A stretch of DNA of 25,278 bases. It comes from Deinococcus seoulensis (GTDB taxonomy: Bacteria; Deinococcota; Deinococci; Deinococcales; Deinococcaceae). The notes under the pieces were generated by a model, which searched no databases, had not been told where the DNA came from, and saw only the letters and a program-made list of their open reading frames with translations. Shown piece after piece: positions 17,501-24,351 of the stretch (position 1 is the stretch's first letter; each line of letters opens with the position of its first letter). The position numbers and the translations under genes are program-made. The DNA lies in assembly GCF_014648115.1 (NCBI RefSeq), contig NZ_BMQM01000047.1, forward strand, positions 1 to 25,278, read 5' to 3'.

Positions 17501-18586
17501 CCGGCCGCCCCCACGCGGCCCCCCGTCCCCGTCCCGGACGCGCCACGCGCCGCGCCCGCCAGCCCGGCCCGGTCTGCCCCCACGGCGCCGCCACTCCCCG
17601 AGCAATCGCCAGCGACGGCCCCTTCGGTGGCCCAGGCGACCGCGCGACGGCCCGTTCCTCCGCTCCCGGTTCAGCCCACACCGGTCCGCCCGGCCCCGGT
17701 GGCCCGTCCGTCCGTGCCGAGTGTGGCCGTACAGAACGTGGCTGCCCCGAGCCCGGTCCTGCGTCCGGTGCCGCTGCCTCCCGTCGCGCCGGCCATGCAG
17801 ACGGGTCCGGTCGTGATTCCGCCTGTCCCGCCCGCCGCGCGTGAGACGCTGCCGCTGACCACTCCGGCGCTCAGCCTGCCCTCGCCCGTCTCTCCAGCAC
17901 CCGTCCGGCCACCTTCCGTGACCCCCTCGCCCGTGACGCCGCCACCCATGCCGACCACGCCGCCGCCACGTCCGCTGGCCGGTCCCGGCCCGTCCCAGCC
18001 GGTGGTCCGGCCAGCGCCGCTCCTGCCTCCGGTACGGGGCGTGCCGCTGCCGCCCGTCCCGGCCGCGCGACCTTCGACGCCGGAACCCGGGGAGCCTCCA
18101 CCGGAGCCCGCGACTGGACGCCTGACCCGGCGGCAGCGGGCCGAGCGGGAAGCGGTGCGGATCAGTGACCAGTACGACTGGGAGCAGGGATTCCACCTCA
18201 TCGCGGACGCCCTGGACCGGGACCGCTGGGGGCAGTTGCGGGAGAGTATCGAGCGGGAGATCGCGCGGGGCATGACGCCCGACGAGTTCGAACTGCTGCT
18301 GCAGCTTCGCGCGTACTGGCACGATCAGACGCACTACCAGTCGCCGTACACTGCCCGGTACGACAGCCTGCCGTGGGAGCTGGGGATCGCGCTGATCCGC
18401 CGCTGTGCGGGCGTGCCGTGCCTGGACGACATGATCCTGCTGCTCGAACGGCTCTACGAGTACGCGCAGGTGGCCTGCTCGCCCCGGTCCCTGCCGGCGT
18501 TCTCGCAGCGTCTCGGGGCGATCCTCGACCGGGCGGAGCCGGACGTGGACCTGGACTACTGGCTGAGCACGCGGGAGGGCCGGTGA
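14537..18586 (+). CDS. Large coiled-coil, proline-rich protein with triplicated module; partner of SNF2 ATPase
   Basis: This is an unrecognised protein of about 1349 residues. ATG 14537 is chosen because AGGTG lies 7-8 nt upstream; the frame stays open further upstream, and GTG 14597 is an alternative. Unit A occurs at residues ~38-95, ~523-581 and ~690-748, with cores EALVAWAGPDV, EALVEWAGAGV and AALDRWAGPGL followed by (R/G/E)xLP. Unit B occurs at ~288-358, ~611-678 and ~899-966, with cores WDRWVHLW, LDTWCRLW and PDTWARSLW, then WPA-type turns and V(G/A)ALRQA. Modules 1 and 3 have long coiled coils between A and B; module 2 does not. A charged coiled coil with Glu/Arg-rich repeats lies at ~360-455. 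A proline-rich linker spans ~975-1193, and a distinct, probably globular ~155-residue C-terminal domain follows (WEQGFHLIADALD, DSLPWELGIALIRR). No signal peptide, TM segment or catalytic motif is seen. The stop overlaps the helicase start (GTGA), so it is probably an architectural or target-recognition partner of that ATPase. Confidence 0.8.
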   Translation: MVAGRGHPNKACAPADRRSGVTVGRADLLPAASAGPDEQQLAAFRALSWQRDEAAAHLAACREALVAWAGPDVAFAGLLLLNSAELPGAVAAAVWRQQDTGSRSLSLQQELTRRQERRAQRTADLAVVTAQRTAHERESGYVKALAALQPSADQLNTVRARLAQALTRLAGLQGRGLATLWSAVSGQASALQREVDQARQDEVSALQAYEARARQVGALPVPDAAGVAGQVAREQSRLNEQGRELARQQHAILSELSAMDSLDEGTNARIRTLRQRAAAAWESAQKVHALPAWDRWVHLWRRREDARPLWERHADAERRLEDATGALEGHLATFPAHLRDPVDVKRQLGALEEAARTRRQAAREQVERHAWRAALLWTLQGRAAALETARIHEARLHEERERQRAAEAERLREAQRIQEAERIREAQAARRHEGRLAFLGTLQERRAALTAAQRHAEEASGVGQGGAQVLAPGSAQEERGAAGGAPGASAPAAPVPPAAPHVREPEPREPSPVASAPVRLEGTQLADAKALLVRHAGAAAQAAMCLEALVEWAGAGVDALRLAELVTRPLPAGMQDLVAAWNARPATSGAETTPPVTRAEDAAAWLAFRATLDVPVTLDTWCRLWTAREKGMTFWRQWQGARDTMTDLEGQMTPLWAGWPAASRQVGALRQAVEAAGRSALPAAPSLTATQVRQVRALLARFDSAGAREVRVRAALDRWAGPGLDGARLGQLVSGPLPAEITQALEAWTRSSLPTDLPTDLSVQTERAQVQAAVQAEKDRSAAVLGPLRALQEQARAVRQAEHELARASGAALPRAQRRLYDVRQAYAAQAAALGFSPAPSLRRIETLIEEELAAFNRRLQPLDAQWKALVNRPAPASAPPALPGGWKRAWAAVSSRHGLPLHPDTWARSLWPRRAEGEQLWAELEDARREQQAAQDDLAALCASWPAGARTVAALRQAAWLTGMGTLPAPALPDRPLSNRLPRNPPAPAAPTRPPVPVPDAPRAAPASPARSAPTAPPLPEQSPATAPSVAQATARRPVPPLPVQPTPVRPAPVARPSVPSVAVQNVAAPSPVLRPVPLPPVAPAMQTGPVVIPPVPPAARETLPLTTPALSLPSPVSPAPVRPPSVTPSPVTPPPMPTTPPPRPLAGPGPSQPVVRPAPLLPPVRGVPLPPVPAARPSTPEPGEPPPEPATGRLTRRQRAEREAVRISDQYDWEQGFHLIADALDRDRWGQLRESIEREIARGMTPDEFELLLQLRAYWHDQTHYQSPYTARYDSLPWELGIALIRRCAGVPCLDDMILLLERLYEYAQVACSPRSLPAFSQRLGAILDRAEPDVDLDYWLSTREGR

Positions 18587-21348
18587 TCCTCCCGGCGGTC
18601 GGGGCGTTCGTCACGGGTGTCCGGGACGGTCAGACCGGCACGGTGACCGGGCACGAGGCGGGGCGGCTGGTCGTGACGTGGCCGTCCGGGCAGGTGACGC
18701 GCGTGGCCCGCGCGGCCGTCCGCTGCGGCCTGAGTGCCGGGCAGGTCGTGCAGGACCAGCCGCGCAGCCTGCGTCCGTCTCTCGGGGAGGGCCGCGTGCT
18801 GGACGTGCGGACCCTCGGCGGGCGGGAGCAGGCGCTGGTGGAGTTCTGGACGGCCGGGGAGCGGCAGTGGCTGCCATGGGAGCAGCTCGTGCCGGTCTGG
18901 AGTGCCCAGTCGCTGTTCGAGCAGGGCGTGGCGCCCCTGGCGGGTTTCGCGGAGCGCTTCCGGTTGCGGCACCTGGCGCTGGCGTTGCAGCACTGGCACC
19001 GCACGACGGGCGCGCTGGCGCAGGTGGACATCGACCCGCTGCCGCACCAGTTGCACCTCGTGCAGCGCATCCTGCAGAGCGGGAACCTCAACTGGCTCAT
19101 CGCGGACGACGTCGGCCTGGGCAAGACGATCGAGGTGGGCCTGCTGCTCGCGGCGCTGCGGGCGCGGGGTCTGCGCCGCTTCCTGCTGGTCGTCCCGGCG
19201 GGCCTGACCCGGCAGTGGCAGGCGGAACTCCGCACCCGCTTCGGGATGACGCAGGCGGTGATCTACGGGCAGGATTTCGAGATCAGCGACCCCGCGCAGT
19301 GGCCGCTGTTCGAGGTCGTGATCGCCTCCATGGACCGCCTGAAGCACGAGCGGCACCTGAACCTCGTGCGGCAGTCGGGCCGCTGGGACGTGGTGGTGTT
19401 CGACGAGGCGCACCGCCTGTCGCGCAGCCTGTACGGCCTGACGTACCAGACGTCCGAACGGTACGCGCTGGCCGCGACGCTCCGCGCCCTGACCGAGAAC
19501 GTCGTGCTGCTCAGCGGCACGCCCCACCAGGGCAACATCGACCGCTTCGAGGCGCTGCTCGAACTGCTGCGGCCCGGCCCGGTCTGGCGGGAACGGATCG
19601 CGCGCCTGCGTCTCGAACCGCAGCTGCTCGCGGGGCTGGTCATCCGCAACCGCAAGGCGGACGTGACCGACGCGCAGGGGAACTTCATCTTCAAAGGGAA
19701 GGTCACCCGCGCGGTCGCCGCGCCGCAGAACGAGCCGGAGGAGGTGTTCGACCGGGCGCTGCGCCGCTACCTGAGGCACGGCTACGACGCGAGCCGGGAG
19801 AACCAGAAGGCCATCGCGATCGGGTTCGTGATGACGATCTACCGCAAGCTCGCCGCGTCCAGTGTGGCGGCCATCCAGGGCGCGTTGGAACGCCGCCTGC
19901 TGCGCCTGCAACGCCAGGAACTGGCCGCCGTCAAGCCCGGACCCGCCCAGCCGGACGACCCGGACGGCGGCCCGTTCGTGGAGGCTGAAGAGCAGGTCAG
20001 CGGCACCCGCAGCGAGTTCTTCTCCGGCGAGACCGAGATGCTGCGCGGCCTGATCGGGCTCGCGCGGGGGCTTCGGGCGCACGACACGAAACTTCAGGCG
20101 TTCACGCAGACCCTGATCGGCGGCATCCTGGCAGGCAACCCGGACGAGCGGGTGCTGATCTTCACGGAGTACCGCTCCACGCAGGAGTACCTCGTACAGA
20201 CCCTCGAACGGCTCGCGCCGGGCCGCGTGGACGTCATCCACGGCGGGCAGACCCTCGAGGAACGCGGCGCGGCCATCGCGCACTTCGAGGAATCCGGGCA
20301 GTTCCTGGTGTCCACCGAGGCCGGCGGGGAGGGCTTCAACCTGCAGCGCCGCTGCCACGTGCTCGTGAACTACGACCTGCCGTGGAACCCCATGCGGCTC
20401 GTGCAGCGTGTCGGGCGCCTCTACCGCTACGGGCAGGAGCGGCCGGTCGTGGTGTTCAACCTCAGCGTGTCGGGCAGCCTCGACGACGAGATCCTGCGGC
20501 AGATGTACGCGCGGCTCGACGCGGTCGCCGCCGACCTCGCCTCCGTCGCCGACGAGTACCGCGAGGGCCTGCAGGAGGACATCGTCGGTGAGGTCGCGAG
20601 TTTCCTCGACGTGGGCACCATCCTGGCCGAGGCCGCCACGCACACGCCCAGCCGCACGCAGGCCCGCATCGAGGAGGCCCTCGAACGCGCCCGGCAGGCC
20701 GCGCGGCAACAGGACGACCTGCTGCGCCACTCCAGCGGCTTCGACCCGGACGCCCTGCGCGGCGAACTCCCGGTCGGGGAGGCGCACCTGATGGCGTTCG
20801 TGGACGGCATGTTCGGGCAGCTCGGCGTGACCGTCACCCAGCGCCTCCACGCGGGGCAGGTGTGGGAGATCAAACTCACCGAGGACCTGCAACGCCAGCT
20901 GAACCTCAAGCAGAACCAGCGGGTCGCGTTCAACCGCCACGCCGCCAGCAGGCACAAAGCCACGCTGCTCGACAGCCGCTCTCCCCTGCTCGGCGCCCTG
21001 TTCGAAACGGCCGGAACGTACGCCTTCAGCGGTCACGTCGCCCAGACGCCCCTCGGGGCGGGCGGCACGGCCTGCGCGGTCCTGCGCTGGCAGGACGACC
21101 GCGGCCGACCCCTCAGCGAACGCTTCGTGGTCCTCCAGCGGCAGCAGGACGGTGTCACGGTCAACCCACCGGCGTTCAGTCAGGCCCTCCTGCAACCCGC
21201 CGCGGACACGCCCGGCATGCCGATGCTCACGCCCGAGGCGTGGCCGGACTTCGAACACGCCCTGCACGATCTGCTCGCCGCGGGCGCCAGCGACGACCTC
21301 CACCCGGCCGGGTACCTCGTGACCGGCGTGGCATGGAACGCCGACTGA
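18583..21348 (+). CDS. SNF2/RapA-like ATP-dependent helicase or translocase
   Basis: This is a 921-residue Snf2-family ATPase. GTG 18583 overlaps the preceding stop (GTGA) and begins where similarity starts. Residues 5-105 look like two SH3/Tudor-type strand-rich repeats (GAFVTGVRDGQTGTVTG and GRVLDVRT...ALVEFW), as in RapA. The ATPase core has DPLPHQ at 151-156, Walker A DDVGLGKT at 175-182, DEAH at 274-277, SGTP at 311-314, VLIFTEY at 524-530, STEAGGEGFNLQ at 577-588 and QRVGRLYRYGQ at 608-618. All are intact, so an active translocase is expected. Residues ~680-921 form a C-terminal domain I do not recognise. RapA recycles RNA polymerase, and DISARM DrmD is another bacterial relative. The unusual partner gene argues against plain RapA and leaves a defence or DNA-transaction role open. 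The window shows no nuclease or methylase. Confidence 0.92.
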   Translation: MILPAVGAFVTGVRDGQTGTVTGHEAGRLVVTWPSGQVTRVARAAVRCGLSAGQVVQDQPRSLRPSLGEGRVLDVRTLGGREQALVEFWTAGERQWLPWEQLVPVWSAQSLFEQGVAPLAGFAERFRLRHLALALQHWHRTTGALAQVDIDPLPHQLHLVQRILQSGNLNWLIADDVGLGKTIEVGLLLAALRARGLRRFLLVVPAGLTRQWQAELRTRFGMTQAVIYGQDFEISDPAQWPLFEVVIASMDRLKHERHLNLVRQSGRWDVVVFDEAHRLSRSLYGLTYQTSERYALAATLRALTENVVLLSGTPHQGNIDRFEALLELLRPGPVWRERIARLRLEPQLLAGLVIRNRKADVTDAQGNFIFKGKVTRAVAAPQNEPEEVFDRALRRYLRHGYDASRENQKAIAIGFVMTIYRKLAASSVAAIQGALERRLLRLQRQELAAVKPGPAQPDDPDGGPFVEAEEQVSGTRSEFFSGETEMLRGLIGLARGLRAHDTKLQAFTQTLIGGILAGNPDERVLIFTEYRSTQEYLVQTLERLAPGRVDVIHGGQTLEERGAAIAHFEESGQFLVSTEAGGEGFNLQRRCHVLVNYDLPWNPMRLVQRVGRLYRYGQERPVVVFNLSVSGSLDDEILRQMYARLDAVAADLASVADEYREGLQEDIVGEVASFLDVGTILAEAATHTPSRTQARIEEALERARQAARQQDDLLRHSSGFDPDALRGELPVGEAHLMAFVDGMFGQLGVTVTQRLHAGQVWEIKLTEDLQRQLNLKQNQRVAFNRHAASRHKATLLDSRSPLLGALFETAGTYAFSGHVAQTPLGAGGTACAVLRWQDDRGRPLSERFVVLQRQQDGVTVNPPAFSQALLQPAADTPGMPMLTPEAWPDFEHALHDLLAAGASDDLHPAGYLVTGVAWNAD

Positions 21349-21532
21349 ACAGAACTCCGCCTCGACAGGCGCAGAGCTGAACACGCAGCTCATCCACTCG
21401 CCCGCACGCGGTTGCGCGAGTGGTCGCCGCGCCCAGTTCGCGCGACAGGTCACCACGCGCTGTCACCGCGCCGCACCAGCGGTTCCGGGTACTGCCAGGC
21501 GTGACAGGAAATCCGCCGAGCGCTCTATGCGA
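21349..21532. other. Spacer between helicase stop and iteron array
   Basis: No gene is supported. CACTCGC (21395-21401) and GCGAGTG (21416-21422) form a 7-bp inverted repeat with a 14-nt loop about 50 nt past the helicase stop, a weak terminator candidate without a T-run. The rest is GC-rich and featureless. Confidence 0.45.
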
Positions 21533-21717
21533 CGACACACCTGAGCGATTACCGGTCAGCGCCGACGACACACCTGAGCGATTACCAACGACATACCTGA
21601 GCGGTGGTCGACGACACACCCGAGCGGTCGGTTCAGGAAGTCACGACACACCTGAGCGATTGCCGTGCTGTACCAACGACACACCTGAGCGATTCTCTAC
21701 GACACACCTGAGCGATT
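21533..21717 (+). repeat. Array of seven 18-bp iterons (CGACACACCTGAGCGATT)
   Basis: All seven copies point the same way. They start at 21533, 21566, 21589 (variant), 21612 (variant), 21644, 21677 and 21700. Five are identical to CGACACACCTGAGCGATT; the two middle ones end in GCGGT and carry one internal change. Start-to-start distances are 33, 23, 23, 32, 33 and 23 bp, so they differ by about one helical turn and keep the sites on nearly one face of the helix. An 11-bp palindrome, GGGAATTTCCC (21719-21729), and a more A/T-rich stretch (to about 21775) follow directly. This is the layout of an iteron-type plasmid origin or a partition/centromere site. No Rep gene is adjacent in the window. 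Confidence 0.9.
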
Positions 21718-21718
21718 T

Positions 21719-21729
21719 GGGAATTTCCC
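21719..21729. repeat. Palindrome GGGAATTTCCC next to the iterons
   Basis: This 11-bp palindrome (GGGAA-T-TTCCC) begins two bases after the last iteron and opens a short A/T-rich stretch (ACTAAAATCAAAT at about 21743-21755). It could be part of an origin unwinding region or a regulator site. Confidence 0.55.
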
Positions 21730-21762
21730 ATCGTCCAGCACGACTAAAATCAAATCGGCGGA

Positions 21763-22284
21763 TCACGAACCTTTGGAGGTTTCAAAAGGGCCTGGGGGCC
21801 GCGCCTGGCTGCGCCGCAGTCCCGCGCCAGCGGCCGCTGCGGTCAGGAGGCTCCCGATCAGCAGCAGGTGCAGGAAGGTCTGGGTTCGCAGCGTCTGCTG
21901 GTACGCCCGACTGCCGCTCTGGCGGCACACCCACGGCCGGTCCTGCGCGCAGTTCAGGCGAATACGGCCCGCGGCGTCCGGCCAGGACTCAGCGCCACCA
22001 GTTCGCCGCCACGTGAGCGGGACCGTCACCTCCGGGCTGTACCGGTCGGCGTGCACGGTCACGGTGCCGGTGAAGGGCGGATCGTCCGGGCAGTTGCGGA
22101 CGCAGTCACTGATGGCCGGGCCGAGCGTGCCCGTGCGTTCCACCGTGGGCGTGTCCTGCCACGCCCGGAGTTCCTGGACGCGAGTCTGGATGAGGATCAG
22201 GCTCGCACCGGCCAGCAGGGCCGCCATGACGGCGTAGATCAGCAACTGCCTGAGTGTCGTTCGGGAGGCAGGTCGGAGCTTCAA
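21763..22284 (-). CDS. Two-TM hypothetical protein with four extracytoplasmic cysteines
   Basis: This is a 173-residue protein of unknown function. A TTG start at 22284 is chosen because TGAGGAAC lies 7-8 nt upstream and the N-terminus is a positively charged stretch before a TM. Transmembrane segments lie at about 13-33 (LLIYAVMAALLAGASLILI) and 137-156 (FLHLLLIGSLLTAAAAGAGL). The ~100-residue loop between them carries C61, C65, C112 and C120, likely two disulfides, which places the loop outside the cytoplasm. This topology resembles DUF3592-like small membrane proteins, but I cannot confirm it. Its 3' end lies 46 bp from the last iteron. The VapC gene upstream has the same orientation, 40 bp away. 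Confidence 0.65.
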   Translation of the reverse strand: MKLRPASRTTLRQLLIYAVMAALLAGASLILIQTRVQELRAWQDTPTVERTGTLGPAISDCVRNCPDDPPFTGTVTVHADRYSPEVTVPLTWRRTGGAESWPDAAGRIRLNCAQDRPWVCRQSGSRAYQQTLRTQTFLHLLLIGSLLTAAAAGAGLRRSQARPPGPFETSKGS

Positions 22285-22323
22285 GTCTGGTGTTCCTCAG
22301 GTGGGGAGCCGGGTCGTACGGAA

Positions 22324-22755
22324 TCAGGGGCCAGGCGCAATGACGAGCCGCTGCACGTCGTCACCGAACCGCACGAAGTGCCTGGCGTTGAGGGTGACCA
22401 GCCCCATCACGCCGGCCCGGACGGCCGCCTGCGCGATCAGGGTGTCGTACACCGCGCCGCCCTGCAGTCCCAGGTCCCGGCAGCGGGTCACGGCGTCCAG
22501 GTAGTCCGCCTCGCCCAGCGGCAGCACCGTCCAGTGACCGGTCAGATCACTCAGCACCTCCACGACCCGCGCGGGTGGGTAGCGCAGCTTCGGGTGCGCG
22601 GTCATCACGGCGTACGCCTCCGCCAGCGTGTGCGCGCACACAGCCAGGGATCCGCGTTCCTGCGCGGCCTGCACCTGCGCGTCCGCCCAGATGAACTGCG
22701 GGTGGTTCCCGACCAGTGCAGCGACCAGGGCACTGGTGTCGAACAGGGTCACCAC
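22324..22755 (-). CDS. vapC: VapC-family PIN-domain toxin ribonuclease
   Basis: This 143-residue PIN-domain protein is predicted to be an Mg-dependent RNase that blocks translation when free of antitoxin. The acidic active-site residues are in place: D6 (LFDTSAL), E46 (HTLAEAYAV), D104 (GAVYDTLIAQAA), with N123 in LVTLNARHF in the usual fourth position. Length and order fit VapC. Its start (GTG, 22755) overlaps the antitoxin gene by 7 bp, so the pair is translationally coupled with antitoxin first. On a replicon with iterons this is a likely addiction module. Confidence 0.93.
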   Translation of the reverse strand: MVTLFDTSALVAALVGNHPQFIWADAQVQAAQERGSLAVCAHTLAEAYAVMTAHPKLRYPPARVVEVLSDLTGHWTVLPLGEADYLDAVTRCRDLGLQGGAVYDTLIAQAAVRAGVMGLVTLNARHFVRFGDDVQRLVIAPGP

Positions 22756-23009
22756 GAACCGAGAACCTCGTTCAGCCGCTCGTCTCGCAGGTCCTGCACC
22801 GGATCGCCGGTGATGGCGCCCTCCCCGGTGAGGATCAGGCGGCCGTGATGCCGGGTAACCTGTGCGTCCCGCGCGGCAGGGCGAAGGTGAAGGGCTCCGC
22901 CTTCGAGTTCGACTTCGAGTTGCGCGCCGGGCTGGAGGGCCAGCGCGTCACGCAGGGCCTTGGGAATGAGGATGCGGCCGAAGCGGTCGATCTCCAGATG
23001 CGCGGTCAT
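22749..23009 (-). CDS. vapB: AbrB/SpoVT-type antitoxin (VapB)
   Basis: This 86-residue protein has a swapped-hairpin AbrB domain in residues 3-45: LEIDRFGRILIPKALRDALAL, then LQPGAQLEVELEGGALHLRP. It binds DNA and, through the C-terminal ~35 residues, its cognate PIN toxin. The ATG at 23009 sits 7 nt after a TAAACT box, suggesting a leaderless transcript. An inverted repeat, CTTGGCA/TGCCAAG, straddles that box and is a likely autoregulatory operator. The gene ends 7 bp inside vapC. Confidence 0.92.
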   Translation of the reverse strand: MTAHLEIDRFGRILIPKALRDALALQPGAQLEVELEGGALHLRPAARDAQVTRHHGRLILTGEGAITGDPVQDLRDERLNEVLGSW

Positions 23010-23010
23010 A

Positions 23011-23039
23011 CTTGGCAGTTTAGGCGTGATCTTGCCAAG
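23011..23039 (-). promoter_or_regulatory. vapBC promoter and inverted-repeat operator
   Basis: CTTGGCA (23011-23017) and TGCCAAG (23033-23039) are exact inverted repeats with centres 22 bp (two turns) apart. Between them, read on the minus strand, lies TAAACT (23022-23017), a TANNNT box 7 nt before the vapB ATG. A repressor bound to both arms would cover the -10 and the start codon. This fits autoregulation by VapB/VapBC. Confidence 0.7.
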
Positions 23040-23121
23040 TCACTGCGATGCCAGTCACGTGCCGCTGCCCTGACTTGCCCCACCGCTCTGATGTGAGGCA
23101 TCTGCGCCGCGACGGGTACCC

Positions 23122-23133
23122 TACAGTGCGGGC
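23122..23133 (+). promoter_or_regulatory. Probable leaderless promoter of the transporter gene
   Basis: TACAGT (23122-23127) is followed by GCGGGC and then the ATG at 23134. The same spacer sequence lies between the -10 box and the start at two other genes in this window. No Shine-Dalgarno is present in that gap. No clear -35 was found. Confidence 0.6.
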
Positions 23134-23667
23134 ATGTCCAGTTTCACGCTCCCCGCCGCGGTCATGACGGCCATGCTGACCGGACTGATGATCGCCTGCC
23201 TGGGTCCCGTCAACAGTCTGCTGCAGGCCAGGATCGGCACGTGGTCCATGCTGACAGTCGTTCACCTGCTCGGCCTGGGCGTGGCGATCGTGGGCTTCTG
23301 CCTGACCCAGCCCACCCCCCTGGGAACGCCGGGAGACTGGACGCGTCCCCTGCTGCTCGTCCTGCTCGTCGGGGTACTCGGTGCGTTGCTGCTGCTGGCG
23401 CGGTCTGTGGGCAGTACCCTGCCCGCCTTCGCGTGGTGGGGGGGCGCCCTCGGCCTGCTGGTGGTGGTCGGCACCGTGCAGGCGATCGGCGTCCTCGGAG
23501 CGGTCCGGGCCGTGCTGCTGATCATTCTGGCCGAGCTGGTCGGGGCGGCCCTGATCGATACGTTCGGCCTGTTCGGCCGTCCGGTCCTGCCGCTGAACCC
23601 GGGCCGGATCACCGGACTGCTGCTGGTGCTCGGCGGGGCCCTCCTGACCCTGCAGGCCGGAACGTGA
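23134..23667 (+). CDS. DMT-superfamily small inner-membrane transporter (YdcZ/DUF606-like)
   Basis: This is a 177-residue, very hydrophobic protein with about five membrane segments. The first helix region carries GPVNSLLQARIG (24-35), matching the DUF606/YdcZ pattern G-x-x-N-x-x-L-x-x-x-x-G, and the second helix has VVHLLGLGVAIVGF. Later segments are LLLVLLVGVLGALLLL, AFAWWGGALGLLVVVGTVQAIGVLG, VLLIILAELVGAALIDTFGLFG and ITGLLLVLGGALLTL. The pattern ending in LAELVGAALIDxFG...R..G..L...G is typical of this family. The substrate is unknown. It lies divergent from vapBC with its own leaderless-type promoter, so it is probably a separate unit. Confidence 0.8.
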   Translation: MSSFTLPAAVMTAMLTGLMIACLGPVNSLLQARIGTWSMLTVVHLLGLGVAIVGFCLTQPTPLGTPGDWTRPLLLVLLVGVLGALLLLARSVGSTLPAFAWWGGALGLLVVVGTVQAIGVLGAVRAVLLIILAELVGAALIDTFGLFGRPVLPLNPGRITGLLLVLGGALLTLQAGT

Positions 23668-23857
23668 CGACCCTCGTCGAGTTGGCGGCCGGGCAGCGTC
23701 CCACCTATGTGTGCACGCGGCTGTTTCACCCGTCGGGTCGGTTACTGGGGACGTTTCTGGAAGGAAAGGTGCTGTCCAGCGTCGTTCTCTTCATGGAGGG
23801 ACCTGCCCGGCATGGTACGACACGGCAGCGGCCGTCTGCGGCGGTTCTGCGTGGGGG

Positions 23858-24250
23858 TATCCAAAGTGATCTCCCCCGGCCCGCGCGCACCTCAGGAGGG
23901 CAATAACAACGTGCCGGACGCCGTTTTTCCGTCATTATGTTGGGGTTGGTTCCGACTACAACGTCCGGGGTCACGTGGGTGGTTTTGAAGTGAGAAATGC
24001 GTACTGAACGTCCTGCGCCGCCGTGAGGGTATCCAAAGTGATCTCCCCACACAGACGCCCGGGGCCGGGACCTGTTCCTGTCTGCTTGTTTTTCTTTTGT
24101 TTACTACTAAAAGAAACAACAACAAGGAGAACGCCCCCGTGCGTATGGAACGGTATTTTTCTGGTTTTTCTATCCAAAGTGATCTCAATTTCCGCTCCAG
24201 CCTATCCAAAGTGATCCTGGTTTCAGGCCTGAACTGTCCAAACTGGTCTC
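23858..24250 (+). repeat. Forward iterons TATCCAAAGTGATCTC (five copies)
   Basis: Copies start at 23858, 24030, 24171, 24203 (ends in CCT) and 24235 (variant TGTCCAAACTGGTCTC). The first three are identical over 16 bp. The last three are spaced exactly 32 bp apart, about three helical turns. They lead up to a ~100-bp gap that separates them from the reverse-oriented array. Confidence 0.88.
24085..24180. other. A/T-rich tract beside the iterons (possible DNA unwinding element)
   Basis: The stretch around TTGTTTTTCTTTTGTTTACTACTAAAAGAAACAAC is strikingly A/T-rich for this window and ends at the first of the 32-bp-spaced iterons. An A/T-rich tract beside iterons is the usual plan of an iteron-controlled origin. 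No perfect DnaA box (TTATCCACA) was found. Confidence 0.5.
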
Positions 24251-24351
24251 TCCTGAACCATTCCTGCGGTCCTGCGCCGTCAGAAATCACTGTTCCGCGT
24301 CTGGTACGTGATTTTTCCGAGTCATTCCTGCCCGTCTGGTGGGATGAGGGG

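Noticed and set aside
18583..21348. Assignment of the SNF2 protein as DISARM DrmD
   Set aside because: No methyltransferase (DrmMI/II), DrmA, DrmB or phospholipase-like DrmC is present in the window, and the N-terminal layout is closer to RapA.
18556..21456. A 966-codon open frame on the minus strand across the SNF2 gene
   Set aside because: It is antisense to a gene with all helicase motifs intact, and its His/Val/Arg-rich translation has no domain. It is a GC-bias shadow.
21533..21717. Possible CRISPR array
   Set aside because: Repeats are 18 bp with gaps of only 5-15 bp, the gaps are not uniform spacers, and no cas gene is present. The pattern fits iterons.
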